Position numbers and translations under genes: made by a program. Shown piece after piece: positions 34,436 to 42,776 of a stretch of 64,000 nucleotides of DNA. Under the pieces are notes generated by a model. It saw nothing but the letters and a program-made list of their open reading frames with translations, was not told where the DNA came from and made no database searches. Numbering within the stretch: the first letter of the stretch is position 1; each line of letters starts with the position of its first letter. Source of the DNA: Pseudaquabacterium inlustre (GTDB lineage Bacteria > Pseudomonadota > Gammaproteobacteria > Burkholderiales > Burkholderiaceae_C); the NCBI RefSeq assembly GCF_038066595.1, contig NZ_JBBUTH010000007.1:62001-126000 (forward strand). Reading direction: 5' to 3'.

Positions 34436-36178
34436 ATGAACACCCTGAACATGGAATTCGACCTCGTCGTGATCGGCGGCGGCACCGGCGGCCCGATGGC
34501 CGCCGTGAAGGCCAAGGAGGCCAACCCCAAGCTGCGCGTGCTGCTGATCGACAAGGCGAACGTCAAGCGCAGCGGCGCGATCAGCATGGGCATGGACGGT
34601 CTGAACAACGCGGTCATCCCCGGCCACGCCACGCCCGAGCAGTACGTCAAGGAGATCACCGTCGCCAACGACGGCATCGTGGACCAGGAAGCGGTGATGG
34701 CCTACGCCGCCAACAGCTTCGCCATGATCGAGGAGCTGGACCGCTGGGGCGTGAAGTTCGAGAAGGACGAGACCGGCGACTACAGCGTGCGCAAGGTGCA
34801 CCACCTGGGCGCCTATGTGCTGCCCATGCCCGAGGGTCACCACATGAAGCGCATCCTCTACCGGCAGCTCAAGCGGGCACGGGTGGAGATCACCAACCGC
34901 GTGGTGGTCACGCGCGTGCTGACCGGCCCGAACGGGCAGGTGGCGGCGGTGATGGGCTTCGACTGTCGCACGGCCGAACTGGTGGTGATCCGCACCAAGG
35001 CCGCGGTGATCAGCACCGGCGCAGCCGGCCGCCTGGGCCTGCCCTCGTCGGGTTACCTGATGGGTACCTACGAGAACCCCACCAACTGCGGCGACGGCCA
35101 TGCCATGGCCTTTCATGCCGGCGCGGCGCTGGCCAACCTGGAGTGCTTCCAGATCAATCCGCTGATCAAGGACTACAACGGCCCGGCCTGCGCCTACGTC
35201 ACCGGCCCGCTGGGCGGCTACACCGCCAACGCCCATGGCCAGCGCTTCATCGAGTGCGACTACTGGTCCGGCCAGATGATGCAGGAGTTCTACAACGAAC
35301 TGCAGAGCGGCAACGGCCCGGTGTTCCTGAAGCTCGACCACCTGGCCGAAGAGACCATCCAGGAGATCGAGACCATCCTGCACAGCAACGAGCGGCCCAG
35401 CCGCGGCCGATTCCACGAAGGCCGCGGCACGAACTACCGCCAGAAGATGGTCGAGATGCACATCTCCGAAATCGGCTTCTGCTCCGGCCACTCGGCCTCC
35501 GGCATCCATGTCAATGCCCGCGGCGAGACCTCGGTGCCGGGCCTGTACGCCGCCGGCGACTGCGCCAGCGTGCCGCACAACTACATGCTGGGCGCCTTCG
35601 TCTACGGCAAGATCTGCGGCGAGCAGGCCGCCGCCTACTGCGCCGATACCGGCCCGGCGGCCCACGACGACGACGCCGAGGCCCGCGAGGCCACCCGCAT
35701 CCTGGCACCGCTGCAGCGCGGCGATGGCCTCACACCCTTCCAGATCGAATACAAGACCCGCCGCCTGGTCAACGACTACCTGCAACCGCCCAAGGTAACC
35801 CGCAAGTTCGAGATCGGACTGCAGCGCCTGGCCGAGGTCCGGGAGGACCTGGGCTTGATGGCCGCCGCGAACCCGCACGAGCTGATGCGGGCGATGGAGG
35901 CGCACTCCATCCTCGACTGCGCCGAGATGGCCGCGCGCGCCAGCCTCTTTCGCACCGAGAGCCGCTGGGGCCTGTACCACGCCTGCGTGGACCACCCCGA
36001 GCGCGACGACGCCAACTGGTTCTGCCATGTTCTGCTCAAGCGGGGCGAAAGCGGCGCCATGGTCCTCGAGAAGCGCGCTGTGGAGCCGTACATCGTGCCG
36101 GTGGACGAGCAAGAGCGCACCGCCTACCAGCGCCTGCGCATCGCCCCGGGCGCCACCCCGGCGCCGCAGGCGGCCTGA
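34436..36178 (+). CDS. AprA-like FAD-dependent oxidoreductase subunit
   Basis: 580 aa of the fumarate reductase/succinate dehydrogenase/APS reductase flavoprotein family. FAD-binding GGGTGG at 14-19, then IDKANVKRSGAISMGMDGLN, very like the RSGAxAMG segment of adenylylsulfate reductase AprA, and a C-terminal FAD motif VPGLYAAGDCASVPHNYMLGAFVYG. It is shorter than typical AprA (600+ residues), and the AprA ENRF segment reads ECFQ here (236-239), so it is probably not a true APS reductase. Expected partner is the AprB-like ferredoxin encoded next. Cytosolic; substrate unknown, possibly a sulfur oxyanion. Confidence 0.8.
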   Translation: MNTLNMEFDLVVIGGGTGGPMAAVKAKEANPKLRVLLIDKANVKRSGAISMGMDGLNNAVIPGHATPEQYVKEITVANDGIVDQEAVMAYAANSFAMIEELDRWGVKFEKDETGDYSVRKVHHLGAYVLPMPEGHHMKRILYRQLKRARVEITNRVVVTRVLTGPNGQVAAVMGFDCRTAELVVIRTKAAVISTGAAGRLGLPSSGYLMGTYENPTNCGDGHAMAFHAGAALANLECFQINPLIKDYNGPACAYVTGPLGGYTANAHGQRFIECDYWSGQMMQEFYNELQSGNGPVFLKLDHLAEETIQEIETILHSNERPSRGRFHEGRGTNYRQKMVEMHISEIGFCSGHSASGIHVNARGETSVPGLYAAGDCASVPHNYMLGAFVYGKICGEQAAAYCADTGPAAHDDDAEAREATRILAPLQRGDGLTPFQIEYKTRRLVNDYLQPPKVTRKFEIGLQRLAEVREDLGLMAAANPHELMRAMEAHSILDCAEMAARASLFRTESRWGLYHACVDHPERDDANWFCHVLLKRGESGAMVLEKRAVEPYIVPVDEQERTAYQRLRIAPGATPAPQAA

Positions 36179-36260
36179 CCGCGCCCGGCGCCACGGGCCA
36201 CCGCACCGGCCGGGCTGCCGCCCGCCACCCCTCCCATCCACGAATCGAGGTCACCCCGCC

Positions 36261-36494
36261 ATGACCCTGGCCACCACTGCCACCCAAGTGCCCGTGCGCG
36301 TGGACGATGACAAGTGCATCGCCCACAAGGGCTGCACCGTCTGCGTCGACGTCTGCCCGCTCGATGTGCTGGCGATCGACATCGTCAAGGGCAAGGCCTA
36401 CATGGCCTTCGACGAGTGTTGGTACTGCCTGCCCTGCGAGCAGGACTGCCCGACTGGCGCCATCACCGTCGACATCCCCTACCTACTGCGCTGA
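36261..36494 (+). CDS. AprB-like 2x[4Fe-4S] ferredoxin
   Basis: 77 aa from the ATG at 36261. Two cluster motifs: C19-x5-C25-x2-C28-x3-C32-P and C53-x2-C56-x2-C59-x3-C63-P. The segment ECWYCLPCEQDCPTGAITV mirrors the CWxCxxCxxxCP centre of AprB. It lacks the AprB C-terminal tail that wraps the flavoprotein. Likely the electron-transfer beta subunit of the preceding flavoprotein, 82 bp upstream. Confidence 0.85.
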   Translation: MTLATTATQVPVRVDDDKCIAHKGCTVCVDVCPLDVLAIDIVKGKAYMAFDECWYCLPCEQDCPTGAITVDIPYLLR

Positions 36495-36531
36495 GCCACC
36501 GGCCCGCGCCCGACCCCGAGGACCCACCACG

Positions 36532-37494
36532 ATGACTGCTGCCATCGCCGACCGCCTGCGCGACCCCGACGCCACCGTGCGTCGCCTGGCCGTGATCGAC
36601 CTGCCCTACAGCGACGAGGACGAGATCGTGCCGCTGCTGCTGCCCTGTCTGGCCGACACCGACGCGCTCGTGCGCACCGAGGCGGTCAAGGCCCTGGAGG
36701 GCTACGAGGAGCCCGAGGTGCTGGCCGCCATGGTGCCCATGCTGCTGGACGAGGACCCCGGGGTGCGCCAGGCGGCCGGCGACGTGCTCAGCGAGCTGAA
36801 GCTGCCGGAATCGGCCGCTGCCCTGCTGCCGCTGATCGCCCCGCACCAGCCGGCCGAAGCCCGCGCGCAGGGCTTCCGGGCGCTGCGCGCCCTGCGCTAC
36901 CCGGCGGCTTTCGCGCCGGCGCTGGCCTCGCTGCGCGACCCGAGCGCCGCCGTGCGCGCCGAGGCCGTGGGCGTGCTGGGCTACCTGAAGGACCCGGCGG
37001 CCATCGGCGAGCTTGCCGAGGTGGCCGCCAACGACCCGACGGCCGAGGTGCGCCGCATCGCCGTGGGCGCACTGGGCTATGCCAGCAGCGTCAGCGTGCT
37101 GCCGGCCCTGACCCGCGCCCTGGGCGACGCCCACTGGCCTGTGCGCGACGAGGCGGCGCAGACCATCGGCAAGCTGCGCCTGGCGCCGGCGATACCCGAC
37201 CTGGTCCGCGCCATGGACGACGAGATGTGGCAGGTGCGGCTGAAGGCGGCGCGTGCCCTGGGCCAGCTCAAGGCCGAGGCCGGCCTGCCGCCGCTCGTGG
37301 CCGCGCTTCAGCACCCGATCAGCAACCTGCGCAAGGAGGCCGCCATCGCCCTGGGCGAGATCAGCGACACCCGGGCCATCGCGCCGCTGGAGGCCGCCCT
37401 GAACGATGCCGACCCCGACGTGCGCAAGCTGGCGCGCCTTGCGCTCACCGCCATCGGCTTGGCGCAGGGCGCACGCACCGGGGGGGCGGCATGA
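36532..37494 (+). CDS. HEAT-repeat (PBS-lyase-like) protein
   Basis: 320 aa made almost wholly of about nine to ten HEAT-like repeats of roughly 31 residues, with recurring DPxxxVRxxAxxALG cores (for example DPTAEVRRIAVGALGYASS and DPDVRKLARLALTAIG). No catalytic motif, signal or membrane segment. Sandwiched between two ferredoxin genes and overlapping the second (ATGA), it may scaffold the flavoprotein-ferredoxin complex or aid cofactor insertion, as PBS-lyase HEAT proteins do for bilins. That role is inference. Confidence 0.85.
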   Translation: MTAAIADRLRDPDATVRRLAVIDLPYSDEDEIVPLLLPCLADTDALVRTEAVKALEGYEEPEVLAAMVPMLLDEDPGVRQAAGDVLSELKLPESAAALLPLIAPHQPAEARAQGFRALRALRYPAAFAPALASLRDPSAAVRAEAVGVLGYLKDPAAIGELAEVAANDPTAEVRRIAVGALGYASSVSVLPALTRALGDAHWPVRDEAAQTIGKLRLAPAIPDLVRAMDDEMWQVRLKAARALGQLKAEAGLPPLVAALQHPISNLRKEAAIALGEISDTRAIAPLEAALNDADPDVRKLARLALTAIGLAQGARTGGAA

Positions 37495-37823
37495 CCTTCG
37501 TCGTCACCGAAGCCTGCATCCGCTGCAAGTACACCGACTGCGTGTCGGTCTGCCCGGTGGACTGCTTCCGCGAGGGGCCGAATTTCCTGGTGATCGACCC
37601 CGATGAGTGCATCGACTGCGCGGTCTGCGTGCCCGAGTGCCCCGTCTCGGCCATCGTGGCCGACACCGAACTGCAGGCCGACCAGGCCGAGTACCTGGCG
37701 CTCAACGCCGAACTGGCCCCGCTGTGGCCGACGATCACCGACGCGCGCGAGCCGCTGCCCGACGCCGCGCAGTGGGCCGCCGTGCGCGGCAAGCGCAGCG
37801 AACTGCAGCGCGGGGCACCGTGA
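37491..37823 (+). CDS. FdxA-type seven-iron ferredoxin
   Basis: 110 aa starting in the HEAT gene stop. Cysteines C9-x2-C12-x4-C17-x3-C21-P, C25, and C40-x2-C43-x2-C46-x3-C50-P match the [3Fe-4S]/[4Fe-4S] ferredoxins of Azotobacter FdI type (TEACIRCKYTDCVSVCPVDCFREGPNFLVIDPDECIDCAVCVPECP). Soluble electron carrier, probably passing electrons to or from the AprAB-like pair. Confidence 0.9.
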   Translation: MTFVVTEACIRCKYTDCVSVCPVDCFREGPNFLVIDPDECIDCAVCVPECPVSAIVADTELQADQAEYLALNAELAPLWPTITDAREPLPDAAQWAAVRGKRSELQRGAP

Positions 37824-37860
37824 GATGGCCCGCTGCCAGTTGCCTCCGTGCCACGCCCCG

Positions 37861-37879
37861 CGCAGGCCCCCCGCCTGCG
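37861..37879 (+). other. Intra-operon stem-loop
   Basis: CGCAGGC, five C, GCCTGCG: a perfect 7-bp stem in the 148-bp gap between the ferredoxin and the binding-protein gene. No T-run. May protect or attenuate the transcript so that the binding protein is made in different amounts. Confidence 0.4.
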
Positions 37880-37971
37880 GGCCGAGCCACCCGGACCGTG
37901 GCACCGGTCGTGCTACGAGCCACGGAGACCGCCCCTTCACGCCCAGTTCCCCCCATCCTGGAGCATCGACG

Positions 37972-39414
37972 ATGACGCGACTTTCCCTGCGCGGCCTGCT
38001 GGCCGTAGCCATGACCAGCTCCCTGACCGGCTTCGCCGCGATGGGTGCGCAAGCCGCCGAAGAGGTGGTGATCGGCATCGGCACCCAGAACACCACGACC
38101 AACACCGTCACGGGCGGCGTCGTGGTCAAGGAGCTGAAGCTGCTGGAAAAGCACCTGCCCAAGACCGGCAAGTACAAGGACATCCGCTTCAAGCTCGATT
38201 GGCAGAACTTCACCAGCGGCCCGCCGATCACCAACGGGATGATGGCCAAGAAGCTGCACATCGGCATGATGGGCGACTATCCGCTGCTGGTGAACGGCGC
38301 CACCGGCCAGAGCCAGGCCGGCAACGAGACCCAGCTGGTGGCCGTCATCGCCTACAACGCCTTCGGCTCGGGCAACGGCGTGGTGGTGCACAAGGACTCG
38401 CCGTACTACGAGCTGGCCGACCTCAAGGGCAAGACCCTCTCGGTGCCGTTCGGCTCGGCCGCGCACGGCATGGTGCTGCAGGCCATGCAAAGCCGTGGCT
38501 GGGCGGAGTCGTACTGGAACCTGCTCAGCCAGAGCCCCGAGGTGGGCACCACCAACCTGCAGGAAAAGAAGATCGACGCGCACGCCGACTTCGTGCCCTT
38601 CGCCGACCTGCTGCCCTACCGGGGCTTCGCACGCAAGATCTTTGATGGGGCCGAGACCAAGGTGCCCACCTTCCATGGCGTGGTGGTCCGCAAGGACTTC
38701 GCCAGCCAGTACCCCGAGGTGGTGGTGGCCTATGTGAAGGCGCTGATGGAAGCCAACGCCTGGGTGCGAGCCAACCCGGCCGCGGCGGCCGCCAAGGTCG
38801 AGGAGTGGACCAAGATCGAGAAGGAGGTGGCCTACCTCTACCTGGGGCCGGGCGGCATCCACACGCTGGATCCGACCATCAAGCCGCGCTGGCTGGACAC
38901 GATCAAGACCGGCCACGAGGTGCTGACCAAGCTCAACCGGGTCAAGCCGCTGGACATCGGTGCCTGGGTGAACGAACGCTATGTGAGGCAGGCCTTCACC
39001 GAACTGAAGCTCGACTACGAGGCCCAGAAGCAGACGCTGGCCAACTACGACATCGGGGGCACCGATCCGGTGTGCAAGGCGCCGATCACCCGCCCCCGGG
39101 AGGCCGGCGAGGTCTGGGTGGACGGCGCGGCCGCACCCACCGCCCATGCCAGCGCGCTGTGCACGCTGGCCGCGGTGGCGAAGGCGCAGGCCGCAGGCCA
39201 GAAGATCAAGGTGGCCTACGTCTATGACAAGGCGCTGGGCATCAAGGTGTTCGCAGACAAGGCCTTCTACGCGGTGAACCTCGGCAACCCGAAGAAGCCG
39301 GAGATCGTCCCCTTCCTGCTGAAGAAGGACGCCGAGGCCCATGCCGCGACCGGCGGCGGCAAGCTGGGCGCCTACGCCGACGTGCTCGCCGTGGCCCAGG
39401 GCACCGCACTCTGA
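37972..39414 (+). CDS. ABC substrate-binding protein with NosL-like tail
   Basis: 480 aa from the ATG after TGGAG; Sec signal peptide with cleavage after GAQAA (about residue 29). Residues 30-355 are an NMT1/SsuA/TauA-type binding domain (HIGMMGDYPLLVNGA, LADLKGKTLSVPFGSAAHGM, FHGVVVRKDFASQYPEVVVAYVKAL). Such proteins are usually 320-350 aa; the extra 120 residues resemble NosL, the copper chaperone family: CKAPITRPREAGEVWVDG, a second cysteine in ALCTL, AYVYDKALGIKVFADKAFYAV, and AEAHAATGGGKLGAY. The canonical NosL CxM methionine is not present. Partner of the following permease and ATPase. Confidence 0.8.
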   Translation: MTRLSLRGLLAVAMTSSLTGFAAMGAQAAEEVVIGIGTQNTTTNTVTGGVVVKELKLLEKHLPKTGKYKDIRFKLDWQNFTSGPPITNGMMAKKLHIGMMGDYPLLVNGATGQSQAGNETQLVAVIAYNAFGSGNGVVVHKDSPYYELADLKGKTLSVPFGSAAHGMVLQAMQSRGWAESYWNLLSQSPEVGTTNLQEKKIDAHADFVPFADLLPYRGFARKIFDGAETKVPTFHGVVVRKDFASQYPEVVVAYVKALMEANAWVRANPAAAAAKVEEWTKIEKEVAYLYLGPGGIHTLDPTIKPRWLDTIKTGHEVLTKLNRVKPLDIGAWVNERYVRQAFTELKLDYEAQKQTLANYDIGGTDPVCKAPITRPREAGEVWVDGAAAPTAHASALCTLAAVAKAQAAGQKIKVAYVYDKALGIKVFADKAFYAVNLGNPKKPEIVPFLLKKDAEAHAATGGGKLGAYADVLAVAQGTAL

Positions 39415-39472
39415 CCCAGCCCGGCGCCCTGCCCACCGACCGCCCCCACCGCTGAACCGGAGCGTTGCCGCC

Positions 39473-40474
39473 ATGTCCTCTCTCCCCCTGCACCTGATAC
39501 CGGCCGACGGGCGCGTCGACGCGCCGGCAGCGCCGAGGTCCGCCACGGGCGGCTTGCCCTCGGCCGCCAGCGCACCAGCCCCGGCGGTGGCGACCGCCCC
39601 GACCCTGGTCAGGCCGCCGGCCGCGCCGGGCCCCGCAGCCGGCCCGGCAACCACCCCGCGGGTGCTGGCGCGTGGCGTCCAGGTCCTTCGGCAGCAGGGC
39701 CTCGCGCTGCTCCTGGGCGCCTGTTCGCTGGGGGCGATGGTGCTCTTCTGGTACCTGGCGACGACGTACCGCTGGGAGTTCTACATCCGCTTCACCAACC
39801 TGCCCACGCCGCTGGAAGTGGCGCAGCAGTTGGGCAAGGCGATGGACAACACCAAGTTCATCCACAACGTGGGCATGAGCCTGCGGCGCATCGGCATCGG
39901 CTTCGCCGTGGCCACGGTGCTGGGCGTGGGCCTGGGCCTGGCCATCGGCCGTTACCGGCTGCTGCGCCAGTTGATGTTCCCCGCCATCGAGGCGCTGCGG
40001 CCGATTCCGGCCATCGCCTGGGTGCCGATCTCGATCATGCTGTGGCCCGACAACGAGGTGAGCATCGTCTTCATCACCTTCATCGGCGCGTTCTTCCCGA
40101 TCCTGCTCAACACCGTTGCCGGCGTCCAGGCGGTGGACGCGGTGCTGCTGCGCGCCGGCCAGTGCCTGGGAGCGCGCGAGCCGCAGCTGATGTGGCATGT
40201 GGTGCTGCCAGGCGCAGCCCCGCAGGTGTTCACCGGATTGGCGGTCGGCATGGGCGTGGCCTGGGTGTCGCTGATCGCGGCCGAAATGATCTCGGGACAG
40301 TTCGGCGTGGGCTACTTCACCTGGGAGGCCTACGCGCTGATTTCGTACGCCGACATCGTGCTGGGCATGATCACGATTGGCGTGCTGGGCCTGGGCTGCA
40401 GCTGGCTGATCCGCGCTGCCAGCCGCTGGTGCCTGCCCTGGCTGGTCTACAGCAAGCCCGGGAGCCAGGCATGA
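39473..40474 (+). CDS. ABC transporter permease, SsuC/TauC type
   Basis: 333 aa. Ala/Pro-rich cytoplasmic N-terminus of about 70 residues, then six transmembrane helices. BPD_transp_1 domain with the EAA loop AGQCLGAREPQLMWHVVLPGAAPQVFTGLAVGMGVAWVSLIAAEM, typical of nitrate/sulfonate/taurine permeases. Overlaps the ATPase start (ATGA). The long N-terminus is unusual for the family. Confidence 0.9.
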   Translation: MSSLPLHLIPADGRVDAPAAPRSATGGLPSAASAPAPAVATAPTLVRPPAAPGPAAGPATTPRVLARGVQVLRQQGLALLLGACSLGAMVLFWYLATTYRWEFYIRFTNLPTPLEVAQQLGKAMDNTKFIHNVGMSLRRIGIGFAVATVLGVGLGLAIGRYRLLRQLMFPAIEALRPIPAIAWVPISIMLWPDNEVSIVFITFIGAFFPILLNTVAGVQAVDAVLLRAGQCLGAREPQLMWHVVLPGAAPQVFTGLAVGMGVAWVSLIAAEMISGQFGVGYFTWEAYALISYADIVLGMITIGVLGLGCSWLIRAASRWCLPWLVYSKPGSQA

Positions 40475-41373
40475 GCGCCGCCCTGAACGCCATGCCGGAC
40501 GGTGGACCCGCCCTGGCGGCACAGGCCCGTGGCCGGATCGAGATCCAGCGCCTGTCCATGTCCTTCGGCCAGGGCGCCAGCCGCGTCGATGCGGTGCAGG
40601 CGGTCGACCTCACGGTGGCGCCGGGCGAGTTCGTCTCCATCATCGGACCCTCGGGCTGCGGCAAGAGCACCCTGCTCAACGTGGTGGCCGGATTCGCCAG
40701 GCCCTCCGACGGGCAGGCCTTGCTGGATGGCGTGCCGATCACCGGCCCCGGCCCCGAGCGCGGCGTCGTGTTCCAGCAGTACTCCCTGTTCCCGTGGATG
40801 AGCGTGCGCAAGAACGTGGAGTTCGGCCTGAGGATGCAAGGTGTGGCCACCCACAAGCGTGAGCAGACCGCGCGCACGCTGCTGGGCCTGGCCGGGCTGC
40901 TGGCCTTTGAGAACCATTACCCCGACCAACTGAGCGGCGGCATGAAGCAGCGCGTGGGCATCGTGCGTGCGCTGGCCACCAGCCCGCAGGTGCTGCTGAT
41001 GGACGAACCCTTCGGTGCCTTGGATGCACAGACGCGGGTGGTGATGCAGCAGATCCTCACCAACATGTGGCAGAAGTTCCGCCTGTCGGTGCTGTTCATC
41101 ACCCATGACATCGAGGAAGCCATCTTCCTGTCCGACCGCGTCTACGTGATGACCGCGCGCCCCGGCCGCATCAAGGCCGAGCTGGCCATCCCGCTGCCCC
41201 GGCCGCGCACCGCCGAGATGATGTCCTCGCCCGCGTTCACCCAGGTCCTGCACCAGCTGCGCCACCTGATTCGTGAGGAGAGCCTGGCCGCCATGGGGCA
41301 CGAGCTGGACGCCGGCGGCATCGAGGGCTTTGCCACCGAGGTGGGTCCGGCCGGCGTGCAACACATCGTCTAG
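40471..41373 (+). CDS. ABC transporter ATPase, SsuB/TauB type
   Basis: 300 aa. Walker A GPSGCGKST (59-67), Q-loop VVFQQYSLFPWMSV, signature LSGGMKQR, Walker B VLLMDEPFGALD and H-loop FITHDIEEA. The FPW segment and ARPGRIKAEL are typical of the nitrate/sulfonate/taurine ATPases. Powers the importer with the preceding permease and binding protein. Confidence 0.95.
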   Translation: MSAALNAMPDGGPALAAQARGRIEIQRLSMSFGQGASRVDAVQAVDLTVAPGEFVSIIGPSGCGKSTLLNVVAGFARPSDGQALLDGVPITGPGPERGVVFQQYSLFPWMSVRKNVEFGLRMQGVATHKREQTARTLLGLAGLLAFENHYPDQLSGGMKQRVGIVRALATSPQVLLMDEPFGALDAQTRVVMQQILTNMWQKFRLSVLFITHDIEEAIFLSDRVYVMTARPGRIKAELAIPLPRPRTAEMMSSPAFTQVLHQLRHLIREESLAAMGHELDAGGIEGFATEVGPAGVQHIV

Positions 41374-41393
41374 GCCGACGACGGGACACCGCC

Positions 41394-41690
41394 ATGCACC
41401 ACGACGCTCCCCAGGCCATCGTCGACCACCGCCGCGGAGGCGTGCTGGAAATCACCTGGCCGGATGGCCGGGTCCAACGACTGCGCCACGGGCTGCTGCG
41501 CGCCCGATGCCGATGTGCCGCCTGCGAACGACAGCGCCGGCAGGGCCTCGGCGACGCGCCCGCCGACGCGTCGGTGCGGCTGACACACCTCGCACCTGTC
41601 GGTGCGCAGGGCCTGAACCTGCAGTTCAGCGACGGGCACGACCGCGGGATCTACCCCTGGGCCTACTTGCGCCAGCTGGGCGGGCTCTGA
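41394..41690 (+). CDS. DUF971 (GBBH-like N-terminal) protein
   Basis: 98 aa. DUF971 core: LEITWPDGRVQRLRHGLLRARCRCAACERQRR, with a C-x-C-x2-C metal-binding motif, and SDGHDRGIYPWAYLRQLG near the end. The domain is found at the N-terminus of gamma-butyrobetaine hydroxylase and fused to Mrp/ApbC iron-sulfur carriers. Here a stand-alone protein in an operon of Fe-S proteins, compatible with metal delivery; function unproven. Confidence 0.88.
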   Translation: MHHDAPQAIVDHRRGGVLEITWPDGRVQRLRHGLLRARCRCAACERQRRQGLGDAPADASVRLTHLAPVGAQGLNLQFSDGHDRGIYPWAYLRQLGGL

Positions 41691-41711
41691 CGCGCACCGC
41701 GGGGCGCTCTG

Positions 41712-42758
41712 ATGAAACCCGCCTTCGTCGGCCCCGCAGCACCACGGGCCTGGCTGAGCGCCGCGCTGGCTGCGCGCTGGCGGGGGCTGATGCTGTGCGC
41801 GGTCATCGCCATGGCGGCCAGCCTGATCGCGCGGCTGCACGGCGGTCCACAGCTGCTCTATGCGCTGCTGTTCGGGGTGTCCTTCCACTTTCTGCACGAG
41901 GACGAGCGCATCCGGCCCGGCGTGGAGCTGTGCACCAGCCTCGTCCTGCGACTGGGCGTGGCCCTGCTGGGAGCGCGCATCACGCTGGAGCAGATCGCCG
42001 CGCTCGGCTGGGCCAGCGCGCTGGCGGTGGTGGCCTGCGTGCTCAGCACCGTGCTGCTGGGCATCGGGCTGGCCCGCCGCCTGGGGCTGGACACCGCGCA
42101 GGGCCTGCTGTCGGGCTGCGCCACGGCCATCTGCGGCGCCTCGGCGGCCCTGGCCCTGTCGGCCGTGCTGCCGCGCAGCCGCGAGCAGGACCGGTTCACG
42201 CTGCTGGTGGTCGTGACGGTGACCGCCTTCTCCACGCTGGCCATGCTGATCTACCCGTTGCTGGCGCATGCGCTGCACCTGACGCCCGGTCAGGCCGGGC
42301 TGTTCATCGGCGGGTCGATCCACGATGTCGCGCAGGTCGTCGCCGCTGGCTACTTGCTCGGCACGGTGGCCGGTGACACCGCGACCGTGGTCAAGCTGTT
42401 CCGCGTCTCGTTGCTGGCGCTGGTGGTGCTCGCCGCCGCCGCGGCCTACCGCTCGCGCACGGCCGACAGCGGCACCGGCGCACGCCTGCGCCTCACGGCC
42501 CTGGTGCCCTGGTTCCTGTGGCTGTTCCTGGCGCTGGTGCTGCTGCAGTCCGCCCACGCCATCCCGCCGGCCATGCTGCCGATGCTTGCCGAGGTCTCGA
42601 GGGATTGCCTGGTGCTCGCCATCGCCGCGCTCGGCGTCAAGACCTCGTTCCAGGCGCTGCTGCGCACCGGCTGGCGACCGTTCGTGCTGCTGCTGACCGA
42701 GACCGTCTGGCTGGGCGCCGCCTGGCTGCTGGTCCTGCTGGCCGGCTGGACGCACTGA
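41712..42758 (+). CDS. yeiH: YeiH family putative sulfate exporter
   Basis: 348 aa with about ten membrane helices. YeiH/Cons_hypoth698 features: GVSFHFLHEDERIRPGVELCTSLVLRLGVALLGARITLEQI, GLLSGCATAICGASAALALSAVLP and FIGGSIHDVAQVVAAGYLLG. Family members in taurine and sulfonate degraders (TauZ-like) are proposed to export sulfate. At the end of the AprAB-like/ABC operon, it argues for production of an anionic sulfur end product. A strong hairpin follows its stop. Confidence 0.9.
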   Translation: MKPAFVGPAAPRAWLSAALAARWRGLMLCAVIAMAASLIARLHGGPQLLYALLFGVSFHFLHEDERIRPGVELCTSLVLRLGVALLGARITLEQIAALGWASALAVVACVLSTVLLGIGLARRLGLDTAQGLLSGCATAICGASAALALSAVLPRSREQDRFTLLVVVTVTAFSTLAMLIYPLLAHALHLTPGQAGLFIGGSIHDVAQVVAAGYLLGTVAGDTATVVKLFRVSLLALVVLAAAAAYRSRTADSGTGARLRLTALVPWFLWLFLALVLLQSAHAIPPAMLPMLAEVSRDCLVLAIAALGVKTSFQALLRTGWRPFVLLLTETVWLGAAWLLVLLAGWTH

Positions 42759-42776
42759 CCGGCGCGGCCGGGTCAG
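42755..42776 (+). terminator. Hairpin terminating the ten-gene block
   Basis: CTGACC-GGC-GCG-GCC-G-GGTCAG: nested 9-bp stem beginning inside the yeiH stop codon. There is no T-run, as is common at this GC content; placed exactly at operon end before the next promoter. Confidence 0.5.

Noticed and set aside
34436..36494. Calling the flavoprotein and ferredoxin genuine AprAB (APS reductase)
   Set aside because: Flavoprotein is short, the AprA ENRF segment is not retained, the ferredoxin lacks the AprB tail, and no sat gene is near. Kept as AprA/B-like only.
37735..39654. 639-residue minus-strand open frame opposite the binding-protein gene
   Set aside because: Antisense shadow; the plus strand has a signal peptide, ribosome site and recognisable binding-protein motifs.
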